A stretch of DNA of 8,734 nt. Source: CAYTSW01 sp964440605 (GTDB lineage Bacteria > Planctomycetota > Phycisphaerae > Phycisphaerales > UBA1924). Both the position numbers and the translations under genes were made by a program. Location: positions 1 through 8,734 of the forward strand of contig CAYTSW010000117.1 in NCBI GenBank assembly GCA_964440605.1. The letters run 5' to 3'. This document shows, piece after piece, positions 7,967-8,734 of this stretch (position 1 is its first letter; each line of letters opens with the position of its first letter). The notes under the pieces were generated by a model that made no database searches, had not been told where the DNA came from, and saw nothing but the letters and a program-made list of their open reading frames with translations.

Positions 7967-8734
7967 GGGCGTGTCTCCGATCGTTCGGGGACGTCGACGC
8001 CCTGCTTCTCGAGTTCGGCTTCGAGCTCCTCGATGAGATCATCCGAGAGCACGTGCTCCACCTGGTCGACCGACCAGTCGACGTGGCTCGGCGCTACATC
8101 CGCGTGGGAGACCAGATACTGCTCCCACAGCGCGTGGTTCCGCGCGACGCGCGCACCGCGCCGGCGGCCCGAGTCGCTCAGTCCCACGCCCGACGCCGAG
8201 GCGCTCAGCGGCTCGGTCAACGCGCTCCGCCGCAGCGACGCGAGCACCAGCGCCCGGAACGGGCGTGACCACCCACGCGTTCGTGCGAGCTCACGGATCG
8301 CATCCGCGTGCAGGACGGACGCGTCGCGGTCGTGCGCCGTTTCGAGCAGGTGATCGCTCGCGATCCTCAGACGCAGACGCAGCCGACGCACGCCCGACGC
8401 CATCAGCCCGCGTGCCGGCGCGAGCACGAGGCTGAGCACGAAGATCGCGCCCGCCGTCAGCACGATGACCGCTCCCGCCGGCTTGCGCGGCAGCAGCGCG
8501 GACGTGACTGCGCCGAGGTACCCGCTCAGGCCGCCGATGAATCCCGCGATCGCCACCAGCCGCCACAGCCGATCCGTCCAGAACCGCGCCGCGACCGGCG
8601 GGATGATCAACATCGCGACCACGAGGATGAGGCCGACGGCCTGCAACCCCGCCACCGTCACCACAACGACCAGCGCCATCATCAACAGGTCGATGCGGTT
8701 GGTCGGCCAGCCGTCGACCTTCGCAAAGGCGTCG
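7963..8734 (-). CDS. metal ABC transporter permease with C-terminal DtxR-like domain (5' end outside window)
   Basis: The last 256 residues of an ABC-3 metal permease; the N-terminal membrane half lies beyond 8734. A TTG at 8685 is not the real start, since the frame continues upstream with FAKVDGWPTNRIDL, which fits the family loop before a helix. Visible residues 17-48 hold a helix ending in LQAVGLILVVAMLIIPPVAAR (30-50), followed by two more membrane segments (about 59-79 and 86-106). A basic linker (113-122) leads to a winged-helix-like stretch and a DtxR-type dimerisation region: H200 and E204 match DtxR H79 and E83, E226 and H227 match E105 and H106, but D219 replaces H98 and D223 replaces C102. 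There is no DPHG-type end; a short acidic helix closes the protein. Gene order fits YtgC then YtgD, with binding protein and ATPase genes expected upstream outside the window. Confidence 0.88.
   Translation of the reverse strand, partial: DAFAKVDGWPTNRIDLLMMALVVVVTVAGLQAVGLILVVAMLIIPPVAARFWTDRLWRLVAIAGFIGGLSGYLGAVTSALLPRKPAGAVIVLTAGAIFVLSLVLAPARGLMASGVRRLRLRLRIASDHLLETAHDRDASVLHADAIRELARTRGWSRPFRALVLASLRRSALTEPLSASASGVGLSDSGRRRGARVARNHALWEQYLVSHADVAPSHVDWSVDQVEHVLSDDLIEELEAELEKQGVDVPERSETRP
7975..7978 (-). promoter_or_regulatory. ribosome binding site for the downstream permease gene
   Basis: On the minus strand GGAG lies 8 nt before GTG 7966, inside the last codons of the upstream permease. 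It supports the GTG start and, with the four-base GTGA overlap, translational coupling of the two permease subunits. The geometry is the same as at treZ. Confidence 0.6.

Noticed and set aside
7352..8353. Open frame of 333 codons on the + strand across the two permeases
   Set aside because: It is codon-aligned antisense to the downstream permease. The product is hydrophilic and R/H/E-rich without a domain. Both minus-strand permeases carry clear family motifs.
8683..8685. TTG at 8685 as the start of the upstream permease
   Set aside because: The frame runs on without a stop to the window edge and the upstream residues fit an ABC-3 permease loop. The gene is truncated by the window, not short.
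1..8734. tRNA/rRNA genes, CRISPR arrays, insertion sequences, phage or defence genes
   Set aside because: I found no repeat-spacer pattern, transposase motif, terminal inverted repeat or cloverleaf-like segment. Coding density and composition look uniform across the window.

Overview
The window is very GC-rich, densely coded bacterial chromosome. It holds five protein genes: three on the + strand (105-6629) and two on the - strand (6653-8734), with a convergent junction of only 23 bases between the groups. The lineage cannot be fixed from sequence alone. The third-position GC bias, the DtxR-fused metal permeases and the lack of Shine-Dalgarno sequences before the lead genes would fit a high-GC Planctomycetota-like bacterium, but that is a weak inference.

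Region 1 (1-1991): a short non-coding flank, then an AbgT-family transporter. It resembles E. coli AbgT in its core motifs but carries a long, probably periplasmic insertion after the first membrane helix. Region 2 (1992-2157): a 166-base intergenic spacer with an 18-bp near-perfect dyad (2025-2042) and a TAnnnT element just before the next gene.

Region 3 (2158-6629): a two-gene trehalose operon. treY (maltooligosyltrehalose synthase) turns the reducing end of a malto-oligosaccharide into a trehalosyl unit, and treZ (trehalohydrolase) releases trehalose. The genes overlap by four bases (GTGA). All four GH13 signature regions with their catalytic residues are intact in both. No treX debranching gene is present in the window.

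Region 4 (6653-8734, minus strand): two ABC-3-family metal permeases, the upstream one cut by the window edge, also joined by a GTGA overlap. Both carry a cytosolic C-terminal DtxR/MntR-like repressor domain after the last membrane helix. This recalls the chlamydial YtgCR permease-repressor fusion, but here both permease subunits are fused. It is the most interesting feature of the window. The downstream permease keeps a full MntR-like set of metal ligands; the upstream one has two substitutions.

A start-signal pattern also stands out. The two lead genes (abgT, treY) have a TAnnnT hexamer exactly 8 nt before ATG and no Shine-Dalgarno, as in leaderless transcripts. The two coupled downstream genes (treZ, second permease) both have GGAG exactly 8 nt before a GTG start.
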